Shown in pieces: positions 44,571-58,130 of a stretch of 64,000 bases of DNA (its first letter is position 1; every line of letters begins with the position of its first letter). The translations under genes were made by a program, and so were the position numbers. This DNA is from Pseudomonas benzenivorans (GTDB lineage Bacteria; Pseudomonadota; Gammaproteobacteria; Pseudomonadales; Pseudomonadaceae): the NCBI RefSeq assembly GCF_024397895.1, contig NZ_CP073346.1:4030001-4094000 (forward strand). Direction: 5' to 3'. The notes under the pieces were generated by a model. The model searched no databases, was not told the origin of the DNA, and saw only the letters and a list, made by a program, of their open reading frames with translations.

Positions 44571-46177
44571 ATTCCATATTCCTGCGCATCTACGCCGGCA
44601 TGCTGGCGGTGCTGGTGCTGGTCGCGCTGCTCGGTGTCGGCACCCTGCAGCTGGTCAATCAGGTGCGCGCCGATCAGTACCGTGAGCGCCTGGCCAGTGG
44701 CACCTTCCGCCTGATGGCCGACAACCTGGCGCCCATGGCCGACGTCGAGCGGCGCCGCGCCACAGCCGTGTGGGCGCGCCTGCTGGGCATTCCCCTGGAC
44801 ATCCAGGCGCTGGATGAGGTCGACCTCGACAGCGGCGCGCGCAAGCGCCTGCTGAAGGGGCAGGTGCTGGTGCACCAGACCGGTCCCCATGCGGCGCAGA
44901 TCTACAGCCTGGTCGGCGAGCAGGAGCAGCTGCTGCTCAGCGGCGAGGTGCAACAGATCAGCGAGCAGCTGGCGCGCGCCACCGTGTTCCTGCTGATCGA
45001 CGAGCTGGTGCGCTTTCCCGAGGTCGAGCAGCCGCAGCGCCTGGCCGAGCTGAAGGCGGCCAAGCAGTTCGGCTTCGACCTGCGCCTGGTGCACCTGGAG
45101 CAGGCCAATCTGGATGCCGACCAGCGCCGCCGGGTCGACGAAGGCGACACGGTGATGGCCCTGGGCAAGGGCGGCGACAGCATCCATGTGTTCTCCGGCA
45201 TCGTCGACACCGACTGGGTGCTGGAGATCGGCCCGCTGTACCAGATGGACCCGTACCCACCGCAGTTGCTGGTGCTGATCGGCGCCATCGGCCTGAGCCT
45301 GATCGGCCTGATGGTCTACCTGCTGGTGCGGCCGCTGGAGCAGCGCCTGCGCTCGCTGGAGGGCGCCGCCACTCAGCTGGCCAGCGGTCGCCTGGACGCG
45401 CGGGTGAGGGCTCACGGCAGCGATGCGGTGGCGCGTCTGGCGAATGCCTTCAATGCCATGGCCGAGCACTTGCAGCGCTCGCTGAGTACCCAGCGTGAGC
45501 TGGTGCGCGCGGTGTCCCACGAGCTGCGCACGCCGGTGGCGCGGCTGCGCTTCGGCCTGGAGATGATCGGCGATGCCGACAGCGAGGCGGCGCGGCGCAA
45601 GTACATGGAGGGCATGGACAGCGATATCCAGGACCTCGACAAGCTGGTCGACGAGATGCTCACCTATGCGCGCCTGGAGCAGGGCGCGCCGGCGCTGAAG
45701 TTCCAGGCGGTCGACCTGGGCGCGCTGATCGATCAGGTGATCGACGAGCTGGCGCCCCTGCGCGCCAATGTGCGGGTCGAACGCGGGACGCTGGTGGAGG
45801 CGCCCGACGGCGGCGGTGCCTGGGTCGAGGGCGAGCCGCGCTACCTGCACCGCGCCCTGCAGAACCTGGTGAGCAATGCCATGCGCCATGCCGAGTCGCG
45901 GGTGCGCCTGAGCGTCCAGATCGGCCACCGGCGCTGTCGCCTGGATGTCGAGGACGACGGTCCCGGGGTTCCGGAGGAAGCCTGGGAGCGCCTGTTCACC
46001 CCCTTCCTGCGCCTGGACGACAGTCGCACCCGGGCCTCCGGTGGGCACGGCCTGGGCCTGTCGATCGTGCGGCGGATCATCTACTGGCACGCCGGTCGCG
46101 CGCAGATCAGCAACAGTGAGGCTTTGGGCGGGGCGCGCTTCAGCCTGATCTGGCCGCGCCGGCAGGACGCCGAGTAG
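44567..46177 (+). CDS. Sensor histidine kinase (RstB-like)
   Basis: 536 residues. Two membrane spans (7-27 and ~235-260) enclose a ~200-residue periplasmic sensor. HAMP follows, then the H-box VSHELRTPVARLRFG and the ATPase motifs LVSNAMRHA, DDGPGVPEE and GGHGLGLSIV. Partner of the preceding regulator, with translational coupling. Signal not known. Confidence 0.93.
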   Translation: MNSIFLRIYAGMLAVLVLVALLGVGTLQLVNQVRADQYRERLASGTFRLMADNLAPMADVERRRATAVWARLLGIPLDIQALDEVDLDSGARKRLLKGQVLVHQTGPHAAQIYSLVGEQEQLLLSGEVQQISEQLARATVFLLIDELVRFPEVEQPQRLAELKAAKQFGFDLRLVHLEQANLDADQRRRVDEGDTVMALGKGGDSIHVFSGIVDTDWVLEIGPLYQMDPYPPQLLVLIGAIGLSLIGLMVYLLVRPLEQRLRSLEGAATQLASGRLDARVRAHGSDAVARLANAFNAMAEHLQRSLSTQRELVRAVSHELRTPVARLRFGLEMIGDADSEAARRKYMEGMDSDIQDLDKLVDEMLTYARLEQGAPALKFQAVDLGALIDQVIDELAPLRANVRVERGTLVEAPDGGGAWVEGEPRYLHRALQNLVSNAMRHAESRVRLSVQIGHRRCRLDVEDDGPGVPEEAWERLFTPFLRLDDSRTRASGGHGLGLSIVRRIIYWHAGRAQISNSEALGGARFSLIWPRRQDAE

Positions 46178-46234
46178 CGGGGCCGGGAAGCTTTTGAGCG
46201 TTCCCCGCCGGTTCAGGCGGGAGCCGCAGGCGCG

Positions 46235-46870
46235 CTAGAACGGCGCGGGGCAGTCGAAGCGCAGGCGTTCGCCGCTTTGCGGGTGGGTCAGGCTGAGCAT
46301 GCTGGCGTGCAGGCACAGGCGCTCATGGGCCGCCAGGGCCTGTTCGTGGGCGTACAGGCGGTCGCCGAGCAGCGGGTGGCCGATCGACAGCATGTGCACC
46401 CGCAGCTGGTGCGAGCGGCCGGTGATTGGCGTCAGCTCGACCCGGCAATGGTCGCCACAGCGCTCCAGCACGCGCCAGAAGGTCAGGGCGTGCTTGCCCA
46501 GTTCATGGTCGACCACGTGGCGTGGCTTGGTTGGCGGGTCGTAGCGCAGCGGCAGGTCGATGCTGCCGCTGTCCAGCTCGGGCTGGCCCCAGCACAGCGC
46601 GGTATAGGCCTTCTCGGTCTCGCGGTCGTGGAACTGACGGGACAGCTCGCGGTGGCTGTCGGCGTCGCGGGCCAGGACGATGATGCCCGAGGTTTCCCAG
46701 TCCAGGCGGTGGACGATGCGTGCCTCCGGGTAGCCGTTTTCCTGCAGGCGAGTGACCAGGCAATCGCGGTTGTCTTCGGCGCGGCCGGGTACCGAGAGCA
46801 GCAGGGTGGGCTTGTTGATCACCAGCAGGGCGGCGTCCTGATGGAGGATTTCAATCTGGCTGAGGGGCAT
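46235..46870 (-). CDS. rluA: Dual-specificity pseudouridine synthase RluA
   Basis: 211 residues. Active-site motif HRLDWETSG with D57; ITGRSHQLRVH downstream. Modifies tRNA U32 and 23S rRNA U746 in E. coli. The ATG at 46870 is chosen because the longer frame upstream runs into the minE terminator. Placed after minCDE on the same strand, as in P. aeruginosa. Confidence 0.92.
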   Translation of the reverse strand: MPLSQIEILHQDAALLVINKPTLLLSVPGRAEDNRDCLVTRLQENGYPEARIVHRLDWETSGIIVLARDADSHRELSRQFHDRETEKAYTALCWGQPELDSGSIDLPLRYDPPTKPRHVVDHELGKHALTFWRVLERCGDHCRVELTPITGRSHQLRVHMLSIGHPLLGDRLYAHEQALAAHERLCLHASMLSLTHPQSGERLRFDCPAPF

Positions 46871-46882
46871 CTGGCGGGTCCG

Positions 46883-46914
46883 AAAACAGCATCGGCGACC
46901 GAGGTCGCCGATGC
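46883..46914 (-). terminator. Terminator-like hairpin after minE
   Basis: On the minus strand GCATCGGCGACC and GGTCGCCGATGC make a perfect 12-bp stem, then TGTTTTCGG. It lies between minE and rluA and could separate the two transcripts. Confidence 0.55.
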
Positions 46915-46941
46915 GGGGCAAGCGAAAACCTGGGCGCCGGA

Positions 46942-47196
46942 TCAGCGATCCGGCAGGGTGATGTTGAGTTCCAGGATCGAGCAGCTGCCCTGGTTCTCCA
47001 AAGCGACCTGGACCTGGTCCGAGTCGATGTTGACGTACTTGCGAATCACCTCGACCAGCTCCTGCTGCAGGGCCGGCAGGTAGTCCGGCTGGCTGCGCTG
47101 GCCACGCTCGTGGGCCACGATGATCTGCAGACGCTCTTTCGCGATGGAGGCGGGGGTTTCCTTTTTGCGTTCGCGGAAGAAGTCGAAAATATTCAT
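46942..47196 (-). CDS. minE: Cell division topological specificity factor MinE
   Basis: 84 residues. N-terminal membrane-binding/MinD-interacting part ([20 protein letters not shown]) and the dimerising C-terminal domain. Displaces MinD from the pole to allow Z-ring formation at mid-cell. Start overlaps the minD stop (ATGA). Confidence 0.97.
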   Translation of the reverse strand: MNIFDFFRERKKETPASIAKERLQIIVAHERGQRSQPDYLPALQQELVEVIRKYVNIDSDQVQVALENQGSCSILELNITLPDR

Positions 47197-48008
47197 CAGC
47201 GGGCTCCGAACAGGCGTTGCATGAGTCCTTTCTTCTGCACGTCGAGGAAGCGGTGGGCCACTTCCTTGCCGAGCAGGCGGTCGACGGCGTCGCTGTACGC
47301 CTGGCCGGCGTCGCTCTGGTCGTCGAGAATCACCGGGATGCCCTGGTTGGAGGCCTTGAGCACCGCTTGCGACTCGGGGATCACGCCGAGCAGGCGAATG
47401 GCGAGGATCTCCTCGACGTCTTCCACGCCGAGCATTTCGCCCTTGGTCACGCGCTCCGGGTTGTAGCGGGTCAGCAGCAGGTGTTCCCTGATCGGCTCTT
47501 CGCCCTTTTCGGCGCGCCGCGATTTGCTCGCCAGCAGGCCGAGCATGCGGTCGGAGTCGCGTACCGAGGAAACTTCCGGGTTGGTCACGACGATCGCCTC
47601 GTCGGCGAAGTACATGGCCAGGTGAGCGCCCTTCTCGATGCCGGCCGGCGAATCGCAGACCACGTATTCGAAGTTCTGCGACAGCTCGTTGATGACCTTC
47701 TCCACCCCTTCCAGGGTCAGGGCATCCTTGTCGCGGGTCTGGCTGGCGGCCAGCACGTAGAGATTCTCGAGGCGCTTGTCCTTGATCAGGGCCTGGGACA
47801 GGGTGGCTTCGCCGTTGACCACGTTGACGAAGTCGTACACCACGCGGCGCTCGCAGCCCATGATCAGGTCGAGGTTGCGCAGGCCGACGTCGAAATCGAC
47901 GATGACAGTCTTGTGCCCGCGCAGGGCGAGGCCGGTACCGATGGCGGCGCTGGTGGTGGTTTTACCCACGCCACCCTTGCCGGAAGTGACTACGAGGATC
48001 TTGGCCAA
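47196..48008 (-). CDS. minD: Septum site-determining ATPase MinD
   Basis: 270 residues. Deviant Walker [10 protein letters not shown] (G10-T18), the ATPase core [10 protein letters not shown], and the C-terminal amphipathic helix [12 protein letters not shown] for membrane binding. TTG start preceded by GGGGTGA; no better ATG exists. Second gene of minC-minD-minE. Confidence 0.97.
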   Translation of the reverse strand: MAKILVVTSGKGGVGKTTTSAAIGTGLALRGHKTVIVDFDVGLRNLDLIMGCERRVVYDFVNVVNGEATLSQALIKDKRLENLYVLAASQTRDKDALTLEGVEKVINELSQNFEYVVCDSPAGIEKGAHLAMYFADEAIVVTNPEVSSVRDSDRMLGLLASKSRRAEKGEEPIREHLLLTRYNPERVTKGEMLGVEDVEEILAIRLLGVIPESQAVLKASNQGIPVILDDQSDAGQAYSDAVDRLLGKEVAHRFLDVQKKGLMQRLFGAR

Positions 48009-48109
48009 GGTGATTCACCCCAAAATGTGAAGAAAAAAGCGGGAATCTGGCGGCCGCGCGAGGCGTCCGGATGCCCTTTGGTGTCCCTCAAAATTGGCCG
48101 CAGTATCCG

Positions 48110-48835
48110 TTAAAGGCGGGTGATGTTCAACACGTCACCCGACAGGCTGACATGCACCGCATCGCCCCATAACGGGTCGCGGCGCAGGTCCTCGGCGACC
48201 TTGTAATGCCCGGCGATCGACAGCATTTCGGCGCCCATTTGTTGGCAGAAGATTCGTGCCTGACTGTTGCCCTTGATGCCGGCCAGGGCGCGCCCGCGCA
48301 TGGGGGCGTAGACGTGGATGTTGCCGTCGGCGAGCAGCTCGGCGCCGGCGCTGACCGGGGCCAGGACGATCAGGTCGCCGCCCTGGGCATAGACCTGCTG
48401 GCCGCCGCGCACCGGGCTGGTGATGATCTTGCTGGGCTTGAGCTCGGGCTCGGCCGGCTTTTCCGGCGCTTTGGGGGCCGGCTCGAGCAGGCGCTCGCGC
48501 GCACCGGACGGCGGCAGCACCGGCAGGTCCAGGGCGTCGGCGGCGGCAATGTCGTCTTCGCGGCTGGCGCGTACCGCCAGGGTGCGCAGGCCGTGGCGGC
48601 GGCACAGGGCCATCAGCGCGGCCAGGTCGAGGTTGCCTTCGCCCTCCGGCAGTTTGTCCAGGGCCAGGACCAGGGGGGTGTTGCTGAAGAACTGCGGCGC
48701 CTGCGCGACTTTCTCCGTCAGCTGCTGATCGAGGCGCTCCAGGTCGTTGTGTGCCAGCTCCAGCACGGTGATGGCCAGCATGCTGCCCTTGAGCTGAAAC
48801 ACGGGGTCTTGGTCGAGTAGATCGGCTTGGCTCAT
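48110..48835 (-). CDS. minC: Septum site-determining protein MinC
   Basis: 241 residues: N-terminal FtsZ-inhibiting domain ([15 protein letters not shown]) and a C-terminal right-handed beta-helix ([27 protein letters not shown]) with a linker rich in Pro and Glu. Inhibits Z-ring formation where MinD is bound. First gene of the min operon, divergent from the acyltransferase. Confidence 0.96.
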   Translation of the reverse strand: MSQADLLDQDPVFQLKGSMLAITVLELAHNDLERLDQQLTEKVAQAPQFFSNTPLVLALDKLPEGEGNLDLAALMALCRRHGLRTLAVRASREDDIAAADALDLPVLPPSGARERLLEPAPKAPEKPAEPELKPSKIITSPVRGGQQVYAQGGDLIVLAPVSAGAELLADGNIHVYAPMRGRALAGIKGNSQARIFCQQMGAEMLSIAGHYKVAEDLRRDPLWGDAVHVSLSGDVLNITRL

Positions 48836-48984
48836 GGTCTGCCTGATGCGCCTTATAGAAGAGGGGAGCGTGTCGCTTGCGTTGCCGGGGACTTATAGCG
48901 AGAACCTCGACGGGTCGCAAGCGGCCGAGCCATCGGCCAAGTGCTGATAGAATGCCCGGCTTTACGTGTCGTGCGGGTTCGTTC

Positions 48985-49914
48985 ATGGATCGTCCAGTGT
49001 TTCGGGGTTACTTCCTTCATCCGCGTTTCTGGCTGCTGTGGCTGGGGCTTGGCCTGTTGTGGCTGGTCTCGCTGCTGCCTTATCGGGTGCTGATGCGCCT
49101 GGGGCGCTGGCTGGGTGCGGTGATGTACCGGCTGGCGCGCTCGCGCCGGCAGATCGCCGCGCGCAATCTGGAGTTGTGCTTTGCGCAGCTGTCGGCCGCC
49201 GAGCGCGAGCGCCTGCTGCGGGAGAACTTCGCCTCGACCGGCATGACCTTCTTCGAGATGGCGATCAGCTGGTGGTGGCCGCCGGCGCGCTTGGCGCGGC
49301 TGGGTACTTTCGAGGGGCTGGAGCACCTGCAGCAGGCCGAGGCGGACGGCCAGGGGGTGATCCTGATGGCCCTGCATTTCACCACCCTGGAGATGGGTGG
49401 CGGCCTGATCGGCATGCGCCAGAACATGTACGGCATGTACCGGCCGCACAAGAACCCACTGTTCGACTACGTTCAGCGCCGCGGTCGCGAGCAGCGTCTG
49501 CAGGGGGTGATCGAGCGCGACGACGTGCGTGGCATGCTCAAGCTGCTCCGGGCTGGCGGCGTGGTCTGGTACGCGCCGGACCAGGACTATGGCGCGCAGC
49601 GCAGCGTCTTCGTGCCGTTGTTCGGCGTGCCGGCGGCCACGGTCACCGCCACCAGCAAGTTCGCCCGCCTGGGGCGGGCGCGGGTGATTCCCTTCACCCA
49701 GGTGCGTCTGGCCGATGGCTCGGGCTACCGGGTGGTGGTGCATCCGCCGCTGCAGGATTTCCCCAGCGACAGCGAGGAGGCCGACTGCCTGCGCATCAAT
49801 CAGTGGATCGAGCAGGCGATCGGCGCCTGTCCCGAGCAGTACCTGTGGGCGCATCGGCGCTTCAAGACGCGGCCGAGCGGTGAGCCGAAGCTCTACAAGA
49901 AGCGCCGCGTCTAA
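48985..49914 (+). CDS. Lipid A acyltransferase (LpxL/HtrB family)
   Basis: 309 residues with an N-terminal membrane anchor (FWLLWLGLGLLWLVSLLPYR) and the HX4E motif in ALHFTTLEMGG. Transfers a secondary acyl chain, typically laurate, to Kdo2-lipid IVA at the inner membrane. ATG at 48985. Adjacent to minC as in P. aeruginosa PA3242. Confidence 0.92.
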   Translation: MDRPVFRGYFLHPRFWLLWLGLGLLWLVSLLPYRVLMRLGRWLGAVMYRLARSRRQIAARNLELCFAQLSAAERERLLRENFASTGMTFFEMAISWWWPPARLARLGTFEGLEHLQQAEADGQGVILMALHFTTLEMGGGLIGMRQNMYGMYRPHKNPLFDYVQRRGREQRLQGVIERDDVRGMLKLLRAGGVVWYAPDQDYGAQRSVFVPLFGVPAATVTATSKFARLGRARVIPFTQVRLADGSGYRVVVHPPLQDFPSDSEEADCLRINQWIEQAIGACPEQYLWAHRRFKTRPSGEPKLYKKRRV

Positions 49915-50004
49915 CGAGCGGTCCGCGCGCCAGGGTTGCGAAGGCGGCCTCGGCGCTCGTCGAGTGGCTCTCTATACTGGCTAAAAATCCCGGGAACCGG
50001 CCTC

Positions 50005-51207
50005 ATGACGCAGTGTGCTCCATCCGGTCAGCCCGTGACCGGGCTGATCCTCTCCGGCGGTGGGGCGCGGGCCGCCTACCAGGTGGGTGTGTTGGCGGCG
50101 ATCGCTGACCTGTTGCCCAATCCCGAACACAATCCTTTTCCGGTCATAGTCGGCACCTCCGCCGGGGCGATCAACGCGGTCAGCCTGGCCTGTGGCGCCT
50201 TGCATTTCGGCGAGGCGATCCGCCGCCTGACCGAGGTCTGGCAGGGCTTTCACACCCACCAGGTGTACCGCAGCGACTGGCCGGGGGTGTTGCGCCAGGC
50301 CAGCCGCTTTATCGGCCACAGCCTGCTGGGCCTGGGGGGGCGGGTGCCGGTGGCGCTGCTCGACAGCTCGCCGCTGGGCGAGTTGCTCAAGCGCGAGCTG
50401 GATTTCTCCGGGATAGCGGCGGCGGTCCGTCAGCGCCGCCTGCGCGCCGTGGCGGTGACCGCCTTTGGTTATGAAACCGGCCAGGCGGTGACCTTCTACC
50501 AGGGGCGCGCCACCATCGATCCCTGGTTCCGTCATCGCCGGGTCGGCGTGCCGACCCGGCTGGCCCTGCAACACCTGCTGGCCAGCGCCTCGATCCCGCT
50601 GGTGTTTCCGCCGGTGCGGATCAACCGCGAGTACTTCGGCGATGGCGCCGTGCGCCAGTCGGCGCCGATCAGCCCGGCGCTTCACCTGGGCGCCAGTCGC
50701 GTGCTGGTGATCGGGGTCAGCGGCAATCCCCTGGGCGATGACGCCAACAGTGCGGTGGAGCGGCCCCACGACGTCAAGCCGCCCACCCTGGCGCAGATCA
50801 GTGGCCACCTGCTCAACAGCACCTTCATCGACAGCCTGGAGGGCGACATCGAGTTGCTCGAGCGAATCAACCAGCTGAGCCGTCTGGTGCCGCCCGATAA
50901 CCGGCCGCCCGGCTTGGGGTTGAAACCGGTCGAGGTGCTGGTGATCTCGCCGAGCCAGCAGGTGGACGAGATCGCCGCGCGCCACCGTCACGAGCTGCCC
51001 GCCACGCTGCGCCTGTTCCTGCGCGGGCCGGGGGCGACGAGGGCGAGTGGCGCCGGGGTGCTCAGCTACCTGCTGTTCGAATCCGGTTACTGCAACGAGC
51101 TGATCGAGCTGGGTTACCAGGATGCGATGGCGCAGAAGGTCGAACTCAACGAGTTTCTCAACCTGAGCCGCCCGCCGGTGCTGCAGTCGCTGCCGACCCC
51201 CGCCTAG
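50005..51207 (+). CDS. Patatin-like phospholipase
   Basis: 400 residues. Oxyanion hole GGGARAAYQVG (G18-G28), nucleophile in GTSAG (S52), aspartate in YFGDGA: a complete Ser-Asp dyad. A C-terminal extension (DUF3336-free) ends in LNLSRPPVLQSLP. Probable membrane lipid or neutral lipid hydrolase; no secretion signal. 90 bases after the acyltransferase, possibly in the same transcript. Confidence 0.9.
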   Translation: MTQCAPSGQPVTGLILSGGGARAAYQVGVLAAIADLLPNPEHNPFPVIVGTSAGAINAVSLACGALHFGEAIRRLTEVWQGFHTHQVYRSDWPGVLRQASRFIGHSLLGLGGRVPVALLDSSPLGELLKRELDFSGIAAAVRQRRLRAVAVTAFGYETGQAVTFYQGRATIDPWFRHRRVGVPTRLALQHLLASASIPLVFPPVRINREYFGDGAVRQSAPISPALHLGASRVLVIGVSGNPLGDDANSAVERPHDVKPPTLAQISGHLLNSTFIDSLEGDIELLERINQLSRLVPPDNRPPGLGLKPVEVLVISPSQQVDEIAARHRHELPATLRLFLRGPGATRASGAGVLSYLLFESGYCNELIELGYQDAMAQKVELNEFLNLSRPPVLQSLPTPA

Positions 51208-51303
51208 TGCTTGATCCATGAGGGGCTCGGCCGGCGAAAACCTGTCGGTCAGCTTGTGGAGAAAATGCTTTGGCCGTGCGCCAATGTGGCGAACTGCGTT
51301 TAA

Positions 51304-52695
<1,392 letters not shown>

Positions 52696-52703
52696 GTCGG
52701 CTT

Positions 52704-52814
52704 GCCGGCGCGACCTGCAGGCCGGTCGCGCCGGCAGATGCGTCCCGCGCCACGGATGGCGCGGGGTAGAGCCAGGGATGATCGTTTTTCTGCGTGCCGC
52801 GGCCAGTGCCGCGG
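52704..52814. repeat. Three inverted repeats between aruC and aruF
   Basis: GCCGGCGCGACC/GGTCGCGCCGGC (52704-52735, 12-bp arms), CCCGCGCCA/TGGCGCGGG (52744-52765) and CCGCGGC/GCCGCGG (52797-52814, followed by TTTCTC) are three successive perfect hairpins. They could stabilise or process the aruC mRNA end, or attenuate expression of aruF onward. Confidence 0.7.
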
Positions 52815-52871
52815 TTTCTCTGGATGGCTCGGCGCGAGCCGTTCGGAGCTTTTCTTAGAAGGAGTGACACC

Positions 52872-53888
52872 ATGCTGGTGATGCGACCCGCGCAAATGGC
52901 CGACCTCACAGAAGTGCAGCGTCTCGCCGCGGACAGCCCGGTCGGTGTGACTTCCCTGCCGGACGATGCCGCGCGCCTGCGCGACAAGATCGCCGCCTCC
53001 GAGGCGTCGTTTGCCGCCGAGGTGAGCTTCAACGGCGAGGAAAGCTACTTCTTCGTGCTCGAGGACAGCGACAGCGGCCGGCTGGTCGGCTGTTCCGCGA
53101 TAGTCGCCTCGGCGGGCTACTCCGAGCCGTTCTACAGCTTTCGCAACGAAACCTTCGTGCACAACTCCCGCGAGCTGAAGATTCACAACAAGATCCACGT
53201 GCTGTCGCTGTGCCATGACCTCACCGGCAACAGCCTGCTGACCAGTTTCTACGTCAAGCGGCCGCTGGTCGGTGGCGTCTGGTCGGAGTTGAATTCCCGT
53301 GGCCGTCTGCTGTTCGTCGCCAGCCACCCCGAGCGTTTCGCCGATGCGATGGTGGTGGAGATCGTCGGCTACAGCGACGACTCGGGCGATTCGCCGTTCT
53401 GGGATGCCGTGGGGCGCAACTTCTTCGACATGAACTACACCGAGGCCGAGCGCCTCTGTGGCCTGAAGAGTCGCACCTTCCTCGCCGAGCTGATGCCCAG
53501 CTACCCCATCTATGTGCCGCTGCTGCCCGACGCGGCCCAGGAGGCCATGGGTCAGGTGCATCCGCGCGCCCAGGTGACCTTCGACATCCTCATGCGCGAG
53601 GGCTTCGAGACCGACCACTACATCGACATCTTCGACGGCGGTCCGACCCTGCATGCGCGTACCTCGGGGATTCGTTCCATCGCCCAGAGCCGCATGGTGC
53701 CGGTGAAGGTCGGCGAGCCGGGCAAGGACGGTCGCACCTACCTGGTGAGCAATGGCCAGTTACAGGATTTCCGCGCCGTCGTCGCGGAGCTCGATTGGGT
53801 TCCGGGCAAGCCGGTCACCCTCAGTGTTGAAGCCGCCGAAGCCCTGGGCGTCGGCGAAGGCGCCAGCGTGCGCCTGGTCGCGGTTTAA
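52872..53888 (+). CDS. aruF: Arginine N-succinyltransferase, subunit alpha
   Basis: 338 residues, AstA family; first committed step: arginine plus succinyl-CoA to N2-succinylarginine. Conserved VHNSRELKIHNKIHVLSLCH and PFWDAVGRNFFDMNYTEAE. Homologous over its length to the next gene, with which it makes a heteromer. Start ATG 52872 after AAGGAGTG. Confidence 0.97.
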   Translation: MLVMRPAQMADLTEVQRLAADSPVGVTSLPDDAARLRDKIAASEASFAAEVSFNGEESYFFVLEDSDSGRLVGCSAIVASAGYSEPFYSFRNETFVHNSRELKIHNKIHVLSLCHDLTGNSLLTSFYVKRPLVGGVWSELNSRGRLLFVASHPERFADAMVVEIVGYSDDSGDSPFWDAVGRNFFDMNYTEAERLCGLKSRTFLAELMPSYPIYVPLLPDAAQEAMGQVHPRAQVTFDILMREGFETDHYIDIFDGGPTLHARTSGIRSIAQSRMVPVKVGEPGKDGRTYLVSNGQLQDFRAVVAELDWVPGKPVTLSVEAAEALGVGEGASVRLVAV

Positions 53889-53897
53889 GGAGTCAGC

Positions 53898-54914
53898 ATG
53901 ATCGTTCGTCCCGTACGCAGCGCCGATCTACCGGCCTTGATCGACCTGGCGCGCAGCACCGGCGCCGGCCTGACCACGCTGCCGGCCAACGAGGAGCGCC
54001 TGGCGCACCGCGTCGGCTGGGCGGAGAAAGCCTTCCGTGGCGACGCCGAGCGGGGCGACGCCGACTACCTGTTCGTGCTCGAAGACGATGCCGGTCAGGT
54101 GGTCGGTATCTCCGCGGTGGCCGGCGCCGTCGGCCTGCGTGAGCCCTGGTACAACTACCGGGTCGGCCTGACCGTCAGCGCCTCCCAGGAGCTGAACATT
54201 CACCGGCAGATTCCCACCCTGTTCCTGGCCAACGACCTGACCGGCAACTCCGAGCTGTGCTCGCTGTTCCTCCACGCCAAGCACCGCACCGGGCTGAACG
54301 GCCGCCTGCTGTCCAAGGCGCGTTTCCTGTTCATCGCCGAGTTCCGCGAGCTGTTCGGCGACAAGGTGATCGCCGAGATGCGCGGCATGTCCGATGCCAA
54401 TGGCCGCTCGCCCTTCTGGGAGTGCCTCGGCCGGCACTTCTTCAAGATGGAGTTCTCCCAGGCGGACTACCTCACCGGTGTCGGCAACAAGGCCTTCATC
54501 GCCGAGCTGATGCCGAAGTTCCCGCTCTACACCTGCTTCCTCTCGGAGGAGGCGCGGGCGGTGATCGGTCGCGTCCATCCCGACACCGAGCCGGCGCTGG
54601 CCATGCTCAAGGGCGAGGGCTTCCACTACCAGGGCTATGTCGACATCTTCGACGCCGGCCCGGCCATCGAGGCGGAGACCGCGAAGATCCGTGCGGTGCG
54701 CGACAGCCAGACCCTGGTCCTGGCCGTCGGTACGCCGGGGGATGACGCCACGCCTTTTGTGATTCACAACCGCAAGCGCGCCGACTGCCGCATTACCGCC
54801 GCGCCGGCCCGCCTGGCCGCCGGTACCCTGGTGGTCGATCCGCTGACCGCCAAGCGCCTGCAGTTGGCCGCCGGCGATCTGGTGCGCGCTGTGGCCCTGT
54901 CGGCCCGCGGTTGA
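53898..54914 (+). CDS. aruG: Arginine N-succinyltransferase, subunit beta
   Basis: 338 residues, 9 nt after aruF, with AAGGAGT before ATG 53898. The same AstA fold: LTVSASQELNIHRQIPTLFL and FWECLGRHFFKMEFSQ align with aruF. Two-subunit form is typical of Pseudomonas; enterobacteria have a single AstA. Confidence 0.97.
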   Translation: MIVRPVRSADLPALIDLARSTGAGLTTLPANEERLAHRVGWAEKAFRGDAERGDADYLFVLEDDAGQVVGISAVAGAVGLREPWYNYRVGLTVSASQELNIHRQIPTLFLANDLTGNSELCSLFLHAKHRTGLNGRLLSKARFLFIAEFRELFGDKVIAEMRGMSDANGRSPFWECLGRHFFKMEFSQADYLTGVGNKAFIAELMPKFPLYTCFLSEEARAVIGRVHPDTEPALAMLKGEGFHYQGYVDIFDAGPAIEAETAKIRAVRDSQTLVLAVGTPGDDATPFVIHNRKRADCRITAAPARLAAGTLVVDPLTAKRLQLAAGDLVRAVALSARG

Positions 54915-55003
54915 GGGTTGTGCGCCGCCCGGTATCGCCTGGCGCCGCGCTCGAATAGCCCGCCCGGCGCGCAGCCGGGTGGCGAACTTGCTGGGAGTGA
55001 TAG

Positions 55004-57819
<2,816 letters not shown>

Positions 57820-57829
57820 CTGAGTACTG

Positions 57830-58120
57830 ATGACCATGACCGATGCCCTGCAACTGATTCTCGAAGACACCGACGGCACCCAGCTGGAGACTTCCTGCAC
57901 CCGCTTTGCTGTCCTCTGGCAGGGCAAGGAGCTGTGGATTCAGCAGGTGGGCAACGGCCAGCTGATGATTGGCGTGGACGTCGCCGAAGGCGACAGCGAA
58001 TTCGCCAACCTGGTGCTGCGCCCGCTGGCCACCAACCTGGTCAGCCTGGCGCTGGAGATGGAGCCGGCCGAGCTCGGCGAGGACGAACACGTCCACGGCC
58101 CCGACTGCAATCACGATTGA
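57830..58120 (+). CDS. Small conserved protein in the ast operon (unknown)
   Basis: 96 residues, 10 nt after astB and 10 nt before astE. It ends in a metal-binding-like [10 protein letters not shown] tail with three His and one Cys. No enzymatic motif. The same position carries an uncharacterised gene in P. aeruginosa (PA0900). ATG 57836 (MTDALQL) is an alternative start. Function unknown, possibly a metal donor or sensor for the zinc enzyme AstE. Confidence 0.85.
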   Translation: MTMTDALQLILEDTDGTQLETSCTRFAVLWQGKELWIQQVGNGQLMIGVDVAEGDSEFANLVLRPLATNLVSLALEMEPAELGEDEHVHGPDCNHD

Positions 58121-58130
58121 GGTAACCCCT

